64,000 bases of DNA from Chlamydiia bacterium (lineage in GTDB: Bacteria > Chlamydiota > Chlamydiia > Chlamydiales > Simkaniaceae): assembly GCA_022601645.1 (NCBI GenBank), contig JAJACH010000001.1:124001-188000 (forward strand), written 5' to 3'. Each line of letters starts with the position of its first letter. Positions within the stretch are counted from its first letter, which is position 1. Under the pieces are notes generated by a model, which did no database searches, was not told the DNA's origin, and worked only from the letters and a program-made list of their open reading frames with translations. The translations under genes and the position numbers were made by a program. Below, in pieces: positions 17,686 through 26,022 of the stretch.

Positions 17686-18976
17686 GCTTTTAAGCGAAAA
17701 AAACCCGTTGCTTGCAATGCAGGTGAGGATGAGTGGCGCGGTTGTTCCAAAGGATGTAGATGTTCTTTTCGTGTATGGCTGCGGTGATGTGGGTTTTGAG
17801 GGGAAGCACTTAATTTATTTAGAGGATGATTTAGATCGGTTATCGCGCTTTATGGAATCCAAGGCGGCGGGCCGTTTATTGGAGGATCCCCGGGTTGAGT
17901 TCCACTTTTTAAGTGAGGAAGTTTTAAAAGGTTTGCTTTGGCGCTTTTGTTTTAAGAAAAGTGTTCTAGTAGCCAATAAAGGAGATCATTTTCAGGAGCT
18001 TAAAGCGAAGTTTGAGGAGTTAAAAGAGGGAATTTTCTTAGTCGCGTCAGATTATCGCGATTTTGGTCTTAGGGTGGTTGACAATGTGTTAAAGAATGTT
18101 CGCTTGAAGATGCGAGATGGATTGAAGGTGATAATGGGGGGACCTGCAATTATTGTGGGGGCAGGGCCTTCGCTTGATGGGGCAAGGGAGGATTTAATGC
18201 GTCTTTCTAAAGGAGCTTTGGTTCTTGCGGCTGGGTCAAGTGTAGGGCTTGTAGATATGGCGCATGCGGCGGTGGCTTTTGACCCCGATCCGAGTTTGCA
18301 GGAAGGAAAAGGTCGACCTTTGTTTTTCCAAAATCGGTTGTCGCACCGCTTTTTAAAGGGGTGGAATGGCCCAAAGTTCAATATGGGTTCTAGTGGGGGC
18401 CATCCTGTTGAAGAGTATTTGATGGGATCGGGGCGGTTTTTCGATGGGGGATGGAATGTGGCAAATTTTGCGGCTAAAGTTGCTCTGAATTTAGGATGCA
18501 GTCCGATTATTTTGGTGGGAGTTGATTTACAAGGTTCTGGCTATGCTAAGGGAATTTTAGGTTCAAAAAGTACGGCTGAATTTAATTTGGCGGCAAAGTA
18601 TTTCGAGGATTTAGCCATTGAAAATCCTGAGACCGAGTGGCTCAATGCAAGTGATGGAGGAAGGGCTTTAAAGGGCTTTGACAAGGTGCGTTTAAATGAG
18701 CTCCATTTTGTGGAGAAAGAGACCATTTTCCCTGAAGAAAAACCTCTTGATTGGGCGGGTGATCCGGAGGTGTTTTTAGAGAGCTTAAAACGGTGTCAGT
18801 CGGCGGTTTCTCATTTGTTAAAAGGGCCAAATGCCTTATACGAAGTGGAATTAGAAGAAGAGGTGGCGTTTACTGTCTTCTTAAATCCACTTTGGGAGGT
18901 TTGGCGTCACTTCATTGATGATCGATGGATATTTTTTGGGAGAGTCTTAGATGAAGCGTTATTACGATTCGGGTGA
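17666..18976 (+). CDS. DUF115 / MAF-type glycosyltransferase-like protein, copy 1
   Basis: 436 residues from a GTG preceded by AGGAG. The DUF115 core (about 155-300) has IIVGAGPSLD, LAAGSSVGL, AFDPDPS and IILVGVDLQGSG, the pattern of the motility-associated factor (Maf) family that glycosylates flagellin with nonulosonic acids. This organism shows no flagellar genes here, so the target is unknown. Overlaps the previous gene by 20 bases and the next by 26. Confidence 0.85.
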   Translation: MYERNLELLSEKNPLLAMQVRMSGAVVPKDVDVLFVYGCGDVGFEGKHLIYLEDDLDRLSRFMESKAAGRLLEDPRVEFHFLSEEVLKGLLWRFCFKKSVLVANKGDHFQELKAKFEELKEGIFLVASDYRDFGLRVVDNVLKNVRLKMRDGLKVIMGGPAIIVGAGPSLDGAREDLMRLSKGALVLAAGSSVGLVDMAHAAVAFDPDPSLQEGKGRPLFFQNRLSHRFLKGWNGPKFNMGSSGGHPVEEYLMGSGRFFDGGWNVANFAAKVALNLGCSPIILVGVDLQGSGYAKGILGSKSTAEFNLAAKYFEDLAIENPETEWLNASDGGRALKGFDKVRLNELHFVEKETIFPEEKPLDWAGDPEVFLESLKRCQSAVSHLLKGPNALYEVELEEEVAFTVFLNPLWEVWRHFIDDRWIFFGRVLDEALLRFG

Positions 18977-19319
18977 ATTATTGATGGAGGCAGAAAAAGA
19001 GGGTGAGGTTTTACATGGCATGTCGCGCTATTTTACCCGCTCTGGCCAGGTGATGAGCGAGACGGTCTATCACATGGGAAAAAAAGAAGGCGCTGCTAAG
19101 CAGTTTTATGCAAGTGGTGCTCTTTATAGCGACCAGTTTTTTAAAGAGGGTCAGATGGAAGGGGTACAGACTTATTATTTTGAGAATGGTTCGATTAAAA
19201 CGAAGATGGAATACAAAGATGGCGCACTTCATGGCGCCTCGGAAATGTATGGGGAAAATGGGATGAAACGCAAATTGATTTTTCAAGATGGAGAGCTTGT
19301 AAGTGAACACGGCTATTGA
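18951..19319 (+). CDS. MORN-repeat protein, cytosolic
   Basis: 122 residues consisting almost entirely of about five MORN_2/YwqK units (YDSGELLMEAE, KKEGAAKQFYASGALY, GQMEGVQTYYFENGSIK, GALHGASEMYGENG). No signal peptide, unlike the MORN lipoprotein at 5.5 kb. It overlaps the DUF115 genes on both sides, so the three are probably co-translated and act together, perhaps as enzyme plus scaffold. Confidence 0.82.
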   Translation: MKRYYDSGELLMEAEKEGEVLHGMSRYFTRSGQVMSETVYHMGKKEGAAKQFYASGALYSDQFFKEGQMEGVQTYYFENGSIKTKMEYKDGALHGASEMYGENGMKRKLIFQDGELVSEHGY

Positions 19320-20862
19320 AAAACGCTACCCACAGCTTGCTTTTTTGCTCTCGTGTCATGAGAAAAAAAAGATGAACTTTGAAGAGCTTGAGCTGATCTA
19401 TTTAATGTCGGTTTCTCGTTCAGAGCGGTTTTTCGAATTTAAAGCTTGGCTTGCTAAAGATGCTGAAAGGGATTTGGTTTTTATTGAAGAGGACTTAGAT
19501 GAGATGGAACGTTTTTTAAAACGGTCTGAGTCCGAGGAGATTTTAGCGCATCCGCAGGTGCATATTCGTTACTTATTTGATAAGGAAAAACGCGACAGCT
19601 TTTTTCGGGAGATTGCAGATGAATTTCCCTACAAGCGGCTTGAGCTTTTTGGTGATGATGTATTGCGGCTTAAAATGCTTCGTTTGCACACGGTGACCAA
19701 TGCACTCTATGAAGAGGATTTGTATTATCATTTATTATCGCAAAATCTCTTAGCGAATATTAAGCGGTTGCCAAAGGCTTTTTCTGCAGATAAGTTAGCG
19801 GGCGCTTTTGAAGGTGTCCCTGCGATTATTTGTGGTGCAGGTCCGTCTTTGAATGATGAGATGGAGCGGTTAAAAGGGTTAGAGGATAAGGCTTTGATTT
19901 TAGCTGGGGGATCAACGATCACTGCGCTTACAAAGGCAGGTGTTAAGCCCCACATCTGTTTTGCAATCGATCCCAATCCTTTAGAGTATGAGCGTCTCAA
20001 GGAGTCGGAGTATTTTGAAGGGCCACTTATTTATGGTAACCGTTTACAGCCGCGTATTTTTGAATTGTTTAATGGGCCATTTGGTTACAAGCATACGAAA
20101 ACGGGCGGAGCCTTAGAGGCGTATTTTGAGATGGAGCTTGGGATTGAGGGAAAAACGCTTGATCACGCGTTTGGCGAAGAGGCGTTATCTGTCACAACAA
20201 GCGCCATCGCTCAGGCGGTGATGATGGGTTGCTCTCCCATTTATTTTGTGGGGATCGATTTAGCATTTACCGGTATGCAATCGTATGCCTCTGGCATTGT
20301 GAGTGATGCGAGTGTTGATCTTGATCAGCTCAAGGCAAAGCCCCGCTCTGAAGATCAGGTGGTTGAAAAAGATGGGGTGATTACGCTAGTGAAGTGGGTG
20401 ATGGAATCCGAGGCGATTGCGAAATTTGCCAAAGCACACAAGGATGTTGAGTGGATTCACGCAAGCTCTGGCGGTTTGGGATTTGAAGGGATTAAGCGAC
20501 AACCTTTAGAAGAGGTGTCTTTCGAAAAAACACTTGATCTACGCGGTTTAGTGCATGCAGTAGTTGGACAGGCTAATCTTGGTATTGACGCTAAGCTTTT
20601 AAATGAAAAGCTATTAGAACTTAAAGGGAGTTTAATTCGAATTAAGGAAATGCTCCTTGATGTAATAGAAACCCCTCACTTGGTTCCGATCTTGGAGCTT
20701 GAAATGGTGGAGGAAGTCGGTTATCGGATCTTGCTAAGACAACTTGAAATGGCTCTTCTTAAGATGCTTAAGCGAAAGTTTCGCGAGGATGAAGAGAAGA
20801 TTCAAGCCGCCCGCTTCCGTCATTTACTAGTGGCAATTGATAAATATATTGAAGCCTGCTAG
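19303..20862 (+). CDS. DUF115 / MAF-type glycosyltransferase-like protein, copy 2
   Basis: 519 residues from GTG. Core motifs near 172-330: IICGAGPSLNDE, ILAGGSTITAL, CFAIDPNP, YFVGIDLAFTG. It is paralogous to the 17.7 kb gene, with an additional N-terminal region (about 1-150) and a longer helical C-terminus. The alternative start MNFEELELIYL (residue 24) is possible. Likely a nucleotide-sugar dependent enzyme; substrate unknown. Confidence 0.85.
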   Translation: MNTAIEKRYPQLAFLLSCHEKKKMNFEELELIYLMSVSRSERFFEFKAWLAKDAERDLVFIEEDLDEMERFLKRSESEEILAHPQVHIRYLFDKEKRDSFFREIADEFPYKRLELFGDDVLRLKMLRLHTVTNALYEEDLYYHLLSQNLLANIKRLPKAFSADKLAGAFEGVPAIICGAGPSLNDEMERLKGLEDKALILAGGSTITALTKAGVKPHICFAIDPNPLEYERLKESEYFEGPLIYGNRLQPRIFELFNGPFGYKHTKTGGALEAYFEMELGIEGKTLDHAFGEEALSVTTSAIAQAVMMGCSPIYFVGIDLAFTGMQSYASGIVSDASVDLDQLKAKPRSEDQVVEKDGVITLVKWVMESEAIAKFAKAHKDVEWIHASSGGLGFEGIKRQPLEEVSFEKTLDLRGLVHAVVGQANLGIDAKLLNEKLLELKGSLIRIKEMLLDVIETPHLVPILELEMVEEVGYRILLRQLEMALLKMLKRKFREDEEKIQAARFRHLLVAIDKYIEAC

Positions 20863-20887
20863 TTTAACAAAAAAGGGGGGGTGCTAA

Positions 20888-21457
20888 GTGACACATCCAT
20901 TAGAAACGGGCGATGAGATGCCTAGAGGCGATGAGATTGAAACGCCTTTAATTGAAGAAAAGCAAAAAGCGCGTCCTTGGGTGCGATTTTGGGCGAGAAT
21001 CGTTGATTATTTTATTTTCGGGATTATTTGCGGCGTAATTATTGGGCTGCTTGATATTCCTACACCTGCGTACAATCAGCCATGGCTTGGCATGTGTGTG
21101 ATCTTTTTATGGGTTTTTGTTGAGGCTATTTTGATCTCAACTTGGGGCTCTACTCCAGGAAAAGCACTGATGCACTGTCATGTAAGACGCACAGATGGGA
21201 CAAAACTGAGCTTTTTAAGCGCACTGAACCGTTCTTTCTCGGTATGGTGGCTTGGAGTCGGTGCTGGAATTCCCATTGTTTCTGTGATTACAATGATTGT
21301 TGCGTGTGTTAAATTATCGAATTTACATGTGACAACGTGGGATCGTACAGGTCATACTGTTGTTGAACACAAAAAAGTGGGTTTTTGGCGCACAATTGTG
21401 GTGATCGCTATCATGATCGTGTTTGCCTACATTTTGTATGCCGGTGCACGTGGATAA
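20888..21457 (+). CDS. RDD-family membrane protein
   Basis: 189 residues starting at GTG behind a G-rich ribosome binding site (GGGGGGG). The RDD signature is visible: RFWARIVDYFIFGIICG, with the Arg and two Asp positions, then WGSTPGKALMHCHVRR. Four hydrophobic segments. RDD proteins are small inner membrane proteins, some linked to ion transport. The 3-prime end overlaps the start of the GloB-type gene by 20 bases. Confidence 0.88.
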   Translation: MTHPLETGDEMPRGDEIETPLIEEKQKARPWVRFWARIVDYFIFGIICGVIIGLLDIPTPAYNQPWLGMCVIFLWVFVEAILISTWGSTPGKALMHCHVRRTDGTKLSFLSALNRSFSVWWLGVGAGIPIVSVITMIVACVKLSNLHVTTWDRTGHTVVEHKKVGFWRTIVVIAIMIVFAYILYAGARG

Positions 21458-22109
21458 AATCCCCGCCTTAGGGGATAACTACATTTATATGCTTCATTGG
21501 GGCGAGAACGCTTTGGTCATCGATCCAGGTGAGTCTGAAAGTGTCATCAAGGCGCTTGATGGTAAGCGCCTGCGTGCTATCTTGAACACGCACCACCACT
21601 CAGATCATGTCGATGGCAATTGCGCTCTTAAAAAGAGAACAGGGGCTGAGGTGATAGCACCGGATGATGGAGCCATTCCAGGGCGAGATCGAATTGTCCG
21701 TCCCAAAGAGAAGTTTCAAATTGGTCCCTATAAATTCGAAGTGATTGCAACGCCCGGGCATACGAAAGGACACGTGGCTTTTTATATGCCTGATGAGGGG
21801 ATTCTCTTTTCAGGCGATACGCTTTTTGTTAGCGGGTGTGGCAGACTCTTTGAGGGGACTCCAAAAGAGATGTTTAACTCAATGAAGCAGCTTAAGAAAT
21901 TGCCAAAAGAGACACTCATCTATTGTGGCCACGAATATTCTGAAAAAAACTTAAATTTTGCAAAAAGTGAGCTTGCTAAAAAGCGGCTGAAAAAAGGGCC
22001 ACCTTATGTCCCTTCGACGCTTGAGGCTGAGCTCGAGTACAATCCTTTTTTACAAGCGGGCTCTGTTGAGGAATTTAAGGAGCTTCGGGAAAGGCGCGAT
22101 AATTATTAA
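21438..22109 (+). CDS. Metallo-beta-lactamase fold hydrolase, GloB-type (hydroxyacylglutathione hydrolase-like)
   Basis: 224 residues. The metal-binding motif THHHSDH is at 51-57, the second histidine in GHTKGHV, the aspartate in FSGDTLF, and GHEYSEKNLNFA near the C-terminal third. The protein is shorter than classic GloB (about 250), with the final helical part reduced. It hydrolyses thioesters such as S-lactoylglutathione; in an organism that may lack glutathione synthesis, the substrate could differ. The 3-prime end overlaps the convergent regulator by 35 bases. Confidence 0.85.
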   Translation: MPVHVDKIPALGDNYIYMLHWGENALVIDPGESESVIKALDGKRLRAILNTHHHSDHVDGNCALKKRTGAEVIAPDDGAIPGRDRIVRPKEKFQIGPYKFEVIATPGHTKGHVAFYMPDEGILFSGDTLFVSGCGRLFEGTPKEMFNSMKQLKKLPKETLIYCGHEYSEKNLNFAKSELAKKRLKKGPPYVPSTLEAELEYNPFLQAGSVEEFKELRERRDNY

Positions 22110-23235
22110 GCTTATTGCGCAGTGTGCGAATCGAAATCCCCAGAGCATTTGCTGTTTTGGTGCGGTTGTTATCAAAAGCTTGTAGCGTCGCTTCGATGTG
22201 TCTTTTTTCGACTTCTCTTAAAGGGAGATTGGTAAAAGGCACGTGTGAGAGTTTTTTTGTGCAAACGTTTAATTCGCCCATCACCACAAATTGTTCCATC
22301 AAGTTTGCAAGCTCTCGAATATTTCCAGGCCAAGTGTAACCAAGGAGTAATTCTTTGTCTTTTTTGGTCAGATTTGGCGCCTTCACATCATTTTTCTTAG
22401 AGGCCAAGTTTAAAAAATAGTCGGCAAGTGGGAGAATATCTTCCACTCTTTCACGCAGAGGGGGGATTTCAATCGGAATGACATTGAGACGGTAATAAAG
22501 GTCTGAGCGGAATTCTTTCTCCTTGATGGAGGCAAGCATATCTCGATTAGAGGTGGAGATTAACCGAACATTAATGGGGATTGATATCGCACCGCCAACG
22601 CGTTCTAACTCTTGCTCTTGGACAACGCGGAGTAATTTTGCTTGAAGGGCGGCTGGAATTTCAGAGATTTCATCTAATAAAAGTGTGCCTTGATCAGCGA
22701 GCTCAAATCGCCCAATTCTCTGAGCTATTGCCCCAGTAAACGCACCTTTTTCGTGACCAAAAAATTCCGATTCAATAAGCGTTCGAGATAATGCTGCGCA
22801 GTTCACTTTGACAAAAGGATGCATCTGCCTTTTTGATGCATCGTGAATAAGTGATGCTATCACCTCTTTTCCAACACCGGATTCCCCGTGTATAAACACA
22901 TTCGCTTCACTTAGGGCAATTTTTTTTGCTTTTTCAATAATTTTGCGCATGCTGGGGCTGTTCGCGATCATTTCCTGGTCTGTTGTGTAGGAATTTAAAA
23001 GAGCTAACACCGCTTTTTCATCAAAAGGCTTAGGAGTTTGTACTTGGGGGATCTCAGGGGAGCAAGGCAACTTTTGATCTGCAAAAACAAGGTCAAACCT
23101 CTTGTCTTTAAGGTGCTTAAGTGCGCTTGCTTGATCGCAAACACTTACAACTTTTACTTTCTTTAGGCGCAAAAGATCAAAGAGGAGTTCACGTGTTTCG
23201 CGATTTTTATCAATAATTAAGACGTTCTTTTGCAT
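22075..23235 (-). CDS. Sigma54-dependent response regulator (CtcC/AtoC-like) with shortened receiver
   Basis: 386 residues. The receiver (1-82) has the phosphoacceptor-like D53 (FADQKLP) and the K69-P-F pair but only about 15 residues between them instead of about 45, so its alpha3-beta4-alpha4 part is missing. The AAA+ domain (85-315) is intact: GESGVGKE at 117-124, GAFTGA at 164-169 (contact with sigma54) and LLLDE at 185-189. A Fis-type helix-turn-helix is at about 350-378 (NRTKTANALGISIRTLRNKL). It activates RpoN promoters. The partner kinase CtcB is not in this window. The locus matches C. trachomatis atoC/ctcC as I recall. Confidence 0.9.
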   Translation of the reverse strand: MQKNVLIIDKNRETRELLFDLLRLKKVKVVSVCDQASALKHLKDKRFDLVFADQKLPCSPEIPQVQTPKPFDEKAVLALLNSYTTDQEMIANSPSMRKIIEKAKKIALSEANVFIHGESGVGKEVIASLIHDASKRQMHPFVKVNCAALSRTLIESEFFGHEKGAFTGAIAQRIGRFELADQGTLLLDEISEIPAALQAKLLRVVQEQELERVGGAISIPINVRLISTSNRDMLASIKEKEFRSDLYYRLNVIPIEIPPLRERVEDILPLADYFLNLASKKNDVKAPNLTKKDKELLLGYTWPGNIRELANLMEQFVVMGELNVCTKKLSHVPFTNLPLREVEKRHIEATLQAFDNNRTKTANALGISIRTLRNKLNNYRAFPEAP

Positions 23236-23342
23236 GTTTCCCCCTAGCCTTTAGTTAGTATAGATCGAATTTTTTTGCAAACATCGATGCATATTGTGTC
23301 TAACTCTGGACTAGTTTCATAACAGTCCTTATATTTTGTAGG

Positions 23343-24071
23343 ATGCGTTACATCTTGTTCCTTTTACTCATTGGCTGCTCAGATCTTAAAACCGTAAAGG
23401 AAGATGAGATCAAACGGAAAAATGCCACCTTTGAGCCTATCGTAAGACGTCAAGAAGATGTGTGCTTTCCGATCTTTATCCCTCTCTTAAAACAGCGAAA
23501 CGTTTACCCCTGGGAAGAAAAAAGTGCTCACTTAGAGCCTCTAACAATCAACGACATGCGATGCAAGGGAGATAAAGATCATCCAAGTCGTATCTTACCT
23601 GTATCGGCGTTTGAACTCACAGAACTTGCTGATTGCCACCCCCATTCACTGCCTAAAAGTGAGGGAGTTGAAGTGTATTCAAAGACGATTTTGGATCTTT
23701 TGAACTTAATTCAACGTGAGCTTAAGAAACCTGTGCGGATCACCTCGGGTCATCGGTGTCCCATTCACAATCTCTATAACGATCCAACAGGAAGTGCTGT
23801 CTTCAATAAGCACTTGGTTGCAGGTGAGGTTGATTTCATAGTCGAGGGCGCCACAAAAGAAGAAGTCTTCGCCTTAATCAAGCAAAATGTACGTGGGCCT
23901 GTTACTTCGCTACCAGAAAGGGAAGAATGGGCATTTGATGACGTGATCGTCAGATGGAAAGGGACCGTGGATATCTATGATTTTGACAACCGGCATAATA
24001 CGCCCTATTTCACCCTCGAGGATCGACACTTACCTCTGACTTGGGACCTAGCTTTTTCAATACAGCATTAA
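23343..24071 (+). CDS. Lipoprotein with a peptidase M15-like domain
   Basis: 242 residues with a short lipoprotein signal (LFLLLIGC, lipobox cysteine at 12). The C-terminal half resembles M15_3-type zinc peptidases that cut peptidoglycan stems: PVRITSGHRCPIHN and FNKHLVAGEVDF, giving the H..H-x6-D style metal ligands, and a late D/H region. Probably a periplasmic D,D- or L,D-carboxypeptidase-like enzyme or a degenerate relative. Its end overlaps the convergent HAD gene by 62 bases. Confidence 0.7.
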   Translation: MRYILFLLLIGCSDLKTVKEDEIKRKNATFEPIVRRQEDVCFPIFIPLLKQRNVYPWEEKSAHLEPLTINDMRCKGDKDHPSRILPVSAFELTELADCHPHSLPKSEGVEVYSKTILDLLNLIQRELKKPVRITSGHRCPIHNLYNDPTGSAVFNKHLVAGEVDFIVEGATKEEVFALIKQNVRGPVTSLPEREEWAFDDVIVRWKGTVDIYDFDNRHNTPYFTLEDRHLPLTWDLAFSIQH

Positions 24072-24696
24072 ACGATTCGTAATAGGGGATGTGCTCTGCT
24101 GATTTCATCTGTGGGTGATCAGGTGAACATATCAAAATAGGGTCAACACCAGCATTAATGAGTGAGGAAATCCCGCGCATTGAATCTTCAAAACCAAGGA
24201 TAGTTTGGGCGTTGGGGAGCACTTGTTTGATTGCTGTGAGGTAGGCATCGGGCGCTGGTTTCGGATTTTCATAGTCTTCGCGTGTGATCCAGTGGTTAAT
24301 CACATTGAGAGCTGGAAGGTGACTCTGGACCGTCTTAATCTGCTCAAGTCTAGAATTTGTGGCAACCGCAGAGGGGATCCCTGATTTTTGCACAAATTCG
24401 AGCATCTTATCCGCCCCTGGCATCAGAGAAAGCTTTCCAGATTGGAGGTAACCGAGAAGATTGGTTTGTTTTTCTTCGTAGAGGACATCCCAGGAGATAT
24501 CTGGAATCAGCGGCGCTAAAAAACTTTTAAGCGCGGTAGAGCTTGTATGTGCAAGCCCAGCGAAATCATTAAAACTTAAGTCAAGAACGACATTATGATT
24601 TTTGAGCATATCTAGATACGCTTGATAATGGAGCTCTTCAGTATTGACTAAAAGCCCGTCAAAATCAAAGAGGATGAGCTCATAGTCCGTTAGCAT
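24010..24696 (-). CDS. HAD-superfamily phosphatase / beta-phosphoglucomutase-like
   Basis: About 228 residues from MLTDYELILFDFDG (an ATG four codons earlier at 24708 is also possible). HAD motif I is LFDFDGLL (nucleophile D and the +2 acid), motif II ATNS, motif III KPAPDAY and motif IV GFEDSMRGI. The cap is the helical C1 type (residues about 18-85). It dephosphorylates small sugar phosphates; the substrate is not deducible. The start overlaps the stop of the upstream HtrA-like gene. Confidence 0.88.
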   Translation of the reverse strand: MLTDYELILFDFDGLLVNTEELHYQAYLDMLKNHNVVLDLSFNDFAGLAHTSSTALKSFLAPLIPDISWDVLYEEKQTNLLGYLQSGKLSLMPGADKMLEFVQKSGIPSAVATNSRLEQIKTVQSHLPALNVINHWITREDYENPKPAPDAYLTAIKQVLPNAQTILGFEDSMRGISSLINAGVDPILICSPDHPQMKSAEHIPYYESFNAVLKKLGPKSEVSVDPRG

Positions 24697-25963
24697 TCGT
24701 AATTCCATACCAGTCTAATATCTCCTGATGGTTTTCGATCAGTTCTTGGTAGTTAAAGATCATAGCAGAACCATTCATTGTTTCAATAATACACGTAGAA
24801 TCTAGGGGAAGTGCATTCACAATATCCGAGATGGTGCGGACTCTTTGTCCGTTAACCATATTAATGTCATAGTCGTTTAAATCGCGATAGCTGTAATTCA
24901 TAGGGTGGGGCAAAATGGCACTGACAAACACGCCCATATCGTCTTCAATGAGGACGAGACCTCCTAGGATAAAGTAGGGTCTTTTTTTGTTAAAGTCGCT
25001 GTTTGGAACGGCCGCTTCTTCGAGCTTGAGGTAGATTTTTTGCATTGAGCCATCGCGGAGAATCTTGATAGGAACAGTGCTTGGCATAAGGTGTGATTGG
25101 ATGAGGTAAGTCATATCGATTCTAAGACCTTTATTATCGAGGAAAGTGCCTTGGTTATCGATTAAGTGACCGTCAATTTTGATGATGACATCACCGAGTT
25201 TCAGCTGCTCATCATCTGAATCTAAAACAAGAACGCCACCGTCCATTGCTCCGAGGTGGGAAGCTAGCTGGGGGTTTGTAAGCGCTTGCCATTTAAATGG
25301 GACAAGAGGAATTCCATGATAAGAGCCGTGTGTGTTGACATCTTGGATAAAGCGTTTGATGATGCTTGCGGGAACAATCTCACCATAGTTGTTAAAGCCT
25401 GGGATGATTTGTGTGCTCACGCCGATCAGTTTTCCATCAGCAAGAACTGCGCCACCACTGTTTCCCGAATTGATACTAGCGTCGACTTGAGTCATGAGGA
25501 TTTCAAGGCCGCTATTAGCCACTTCAACAAGCTGGGTACGGGAGACAATACCGCGAGTGCGGCAAAGTTCTTGGCCGCCATTAGGGAAGCCTTCGACAAA
25601 GACCTCATCTCCTACAGAGGGCATTTCACCAAGTTCTAGAAGGTGAGCGCCATCCCAAAAATCAGGGTCAGAAACAGTAAGTAGTGCTAAGTCACAATCT
25701 TCAGCTAAGTGCTCGATAAAAGCTGGGTATGCTTTGTGGTCATGGGCCTTTTGAACCATAAGAAACGGAGCGCCTGAGACGACATGGGCACAGGTTAAGA
25801 TCCGGTTCCCCTCAATGATACAGCCAGAGGCTGTTCCAAGCTCACATTCAGGTGGAAGGTAAGGGAGATCAGGGTGGTAATAGCGCTTACAAGTTTCAAC
25901 TTTTACAACGCTCGATGCAATAAGGCATAAAGGCATGATGAGTAGGACTAAATACTTTTTCAT
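24680..25963 (-). CDS. Secreted HtrA/Deg-like serine protease with PDZ domains
   Basis: 427 residues with an N-terminal signal peptide (1-18). The trypsin-like domain carries the full triad: H60 in CAHVV, D91 in DCDLALL, S169 in GNSGG. Two PDZ-like regions follow (about 225-310 and 325-415, with VLDSDDEQLKLGDVIIKIDG and DLNDYDINMVNGQRV). It is probably a periplasmic quality-control protease. It is distinct from the classical chlamydial cHtrA, which I recall near a different locus; plant Deg-type proteases show a similar layout. Confidence 0.87.
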   Translation of the reverse strand: MKKYLVLLIMPLCLIASSVVKVETCKRYYHPDLPYLPPECELGTASGCIIEGNRILTCAHVVSGAPFLMVQKAHDHKAYPAFIEHLAEDCDLALLTVSDPDFWDGAHLLELGEMPSVGDEVFVEGFPNGGQELCRTRGIVSRTQLVEVANSGLEILMTQVDASINSGNSGGAVLADGKLIGVSTQIIPGFNNYGEIVPASIIKRFIQDVNTHGSYHGIPLVPFKWQALTNPQLASHLGAMDGGVLVLDSDDEQLKLGDVIIKIDGHLIDNQGTFLDNKGLRIDMTYLIQSHLMPSTVPIKILRDGSMQKIYLKLEEAAVPNSDFNKKRPYFILGGLVLIEDDMGVFVSAILPHPMNYSYRDLNDYDINMVNGQRVRTISDIVNALPLDSTCIIETMNGSAMIFNYQELIENHQEILDWYGITNANGL

Positions 25964-26022
25964 AACCTAGAAGAATAGGCGATCTCTAGCTTAAAAACAA
26001 GAAATGTTGCACAATAGAACGT

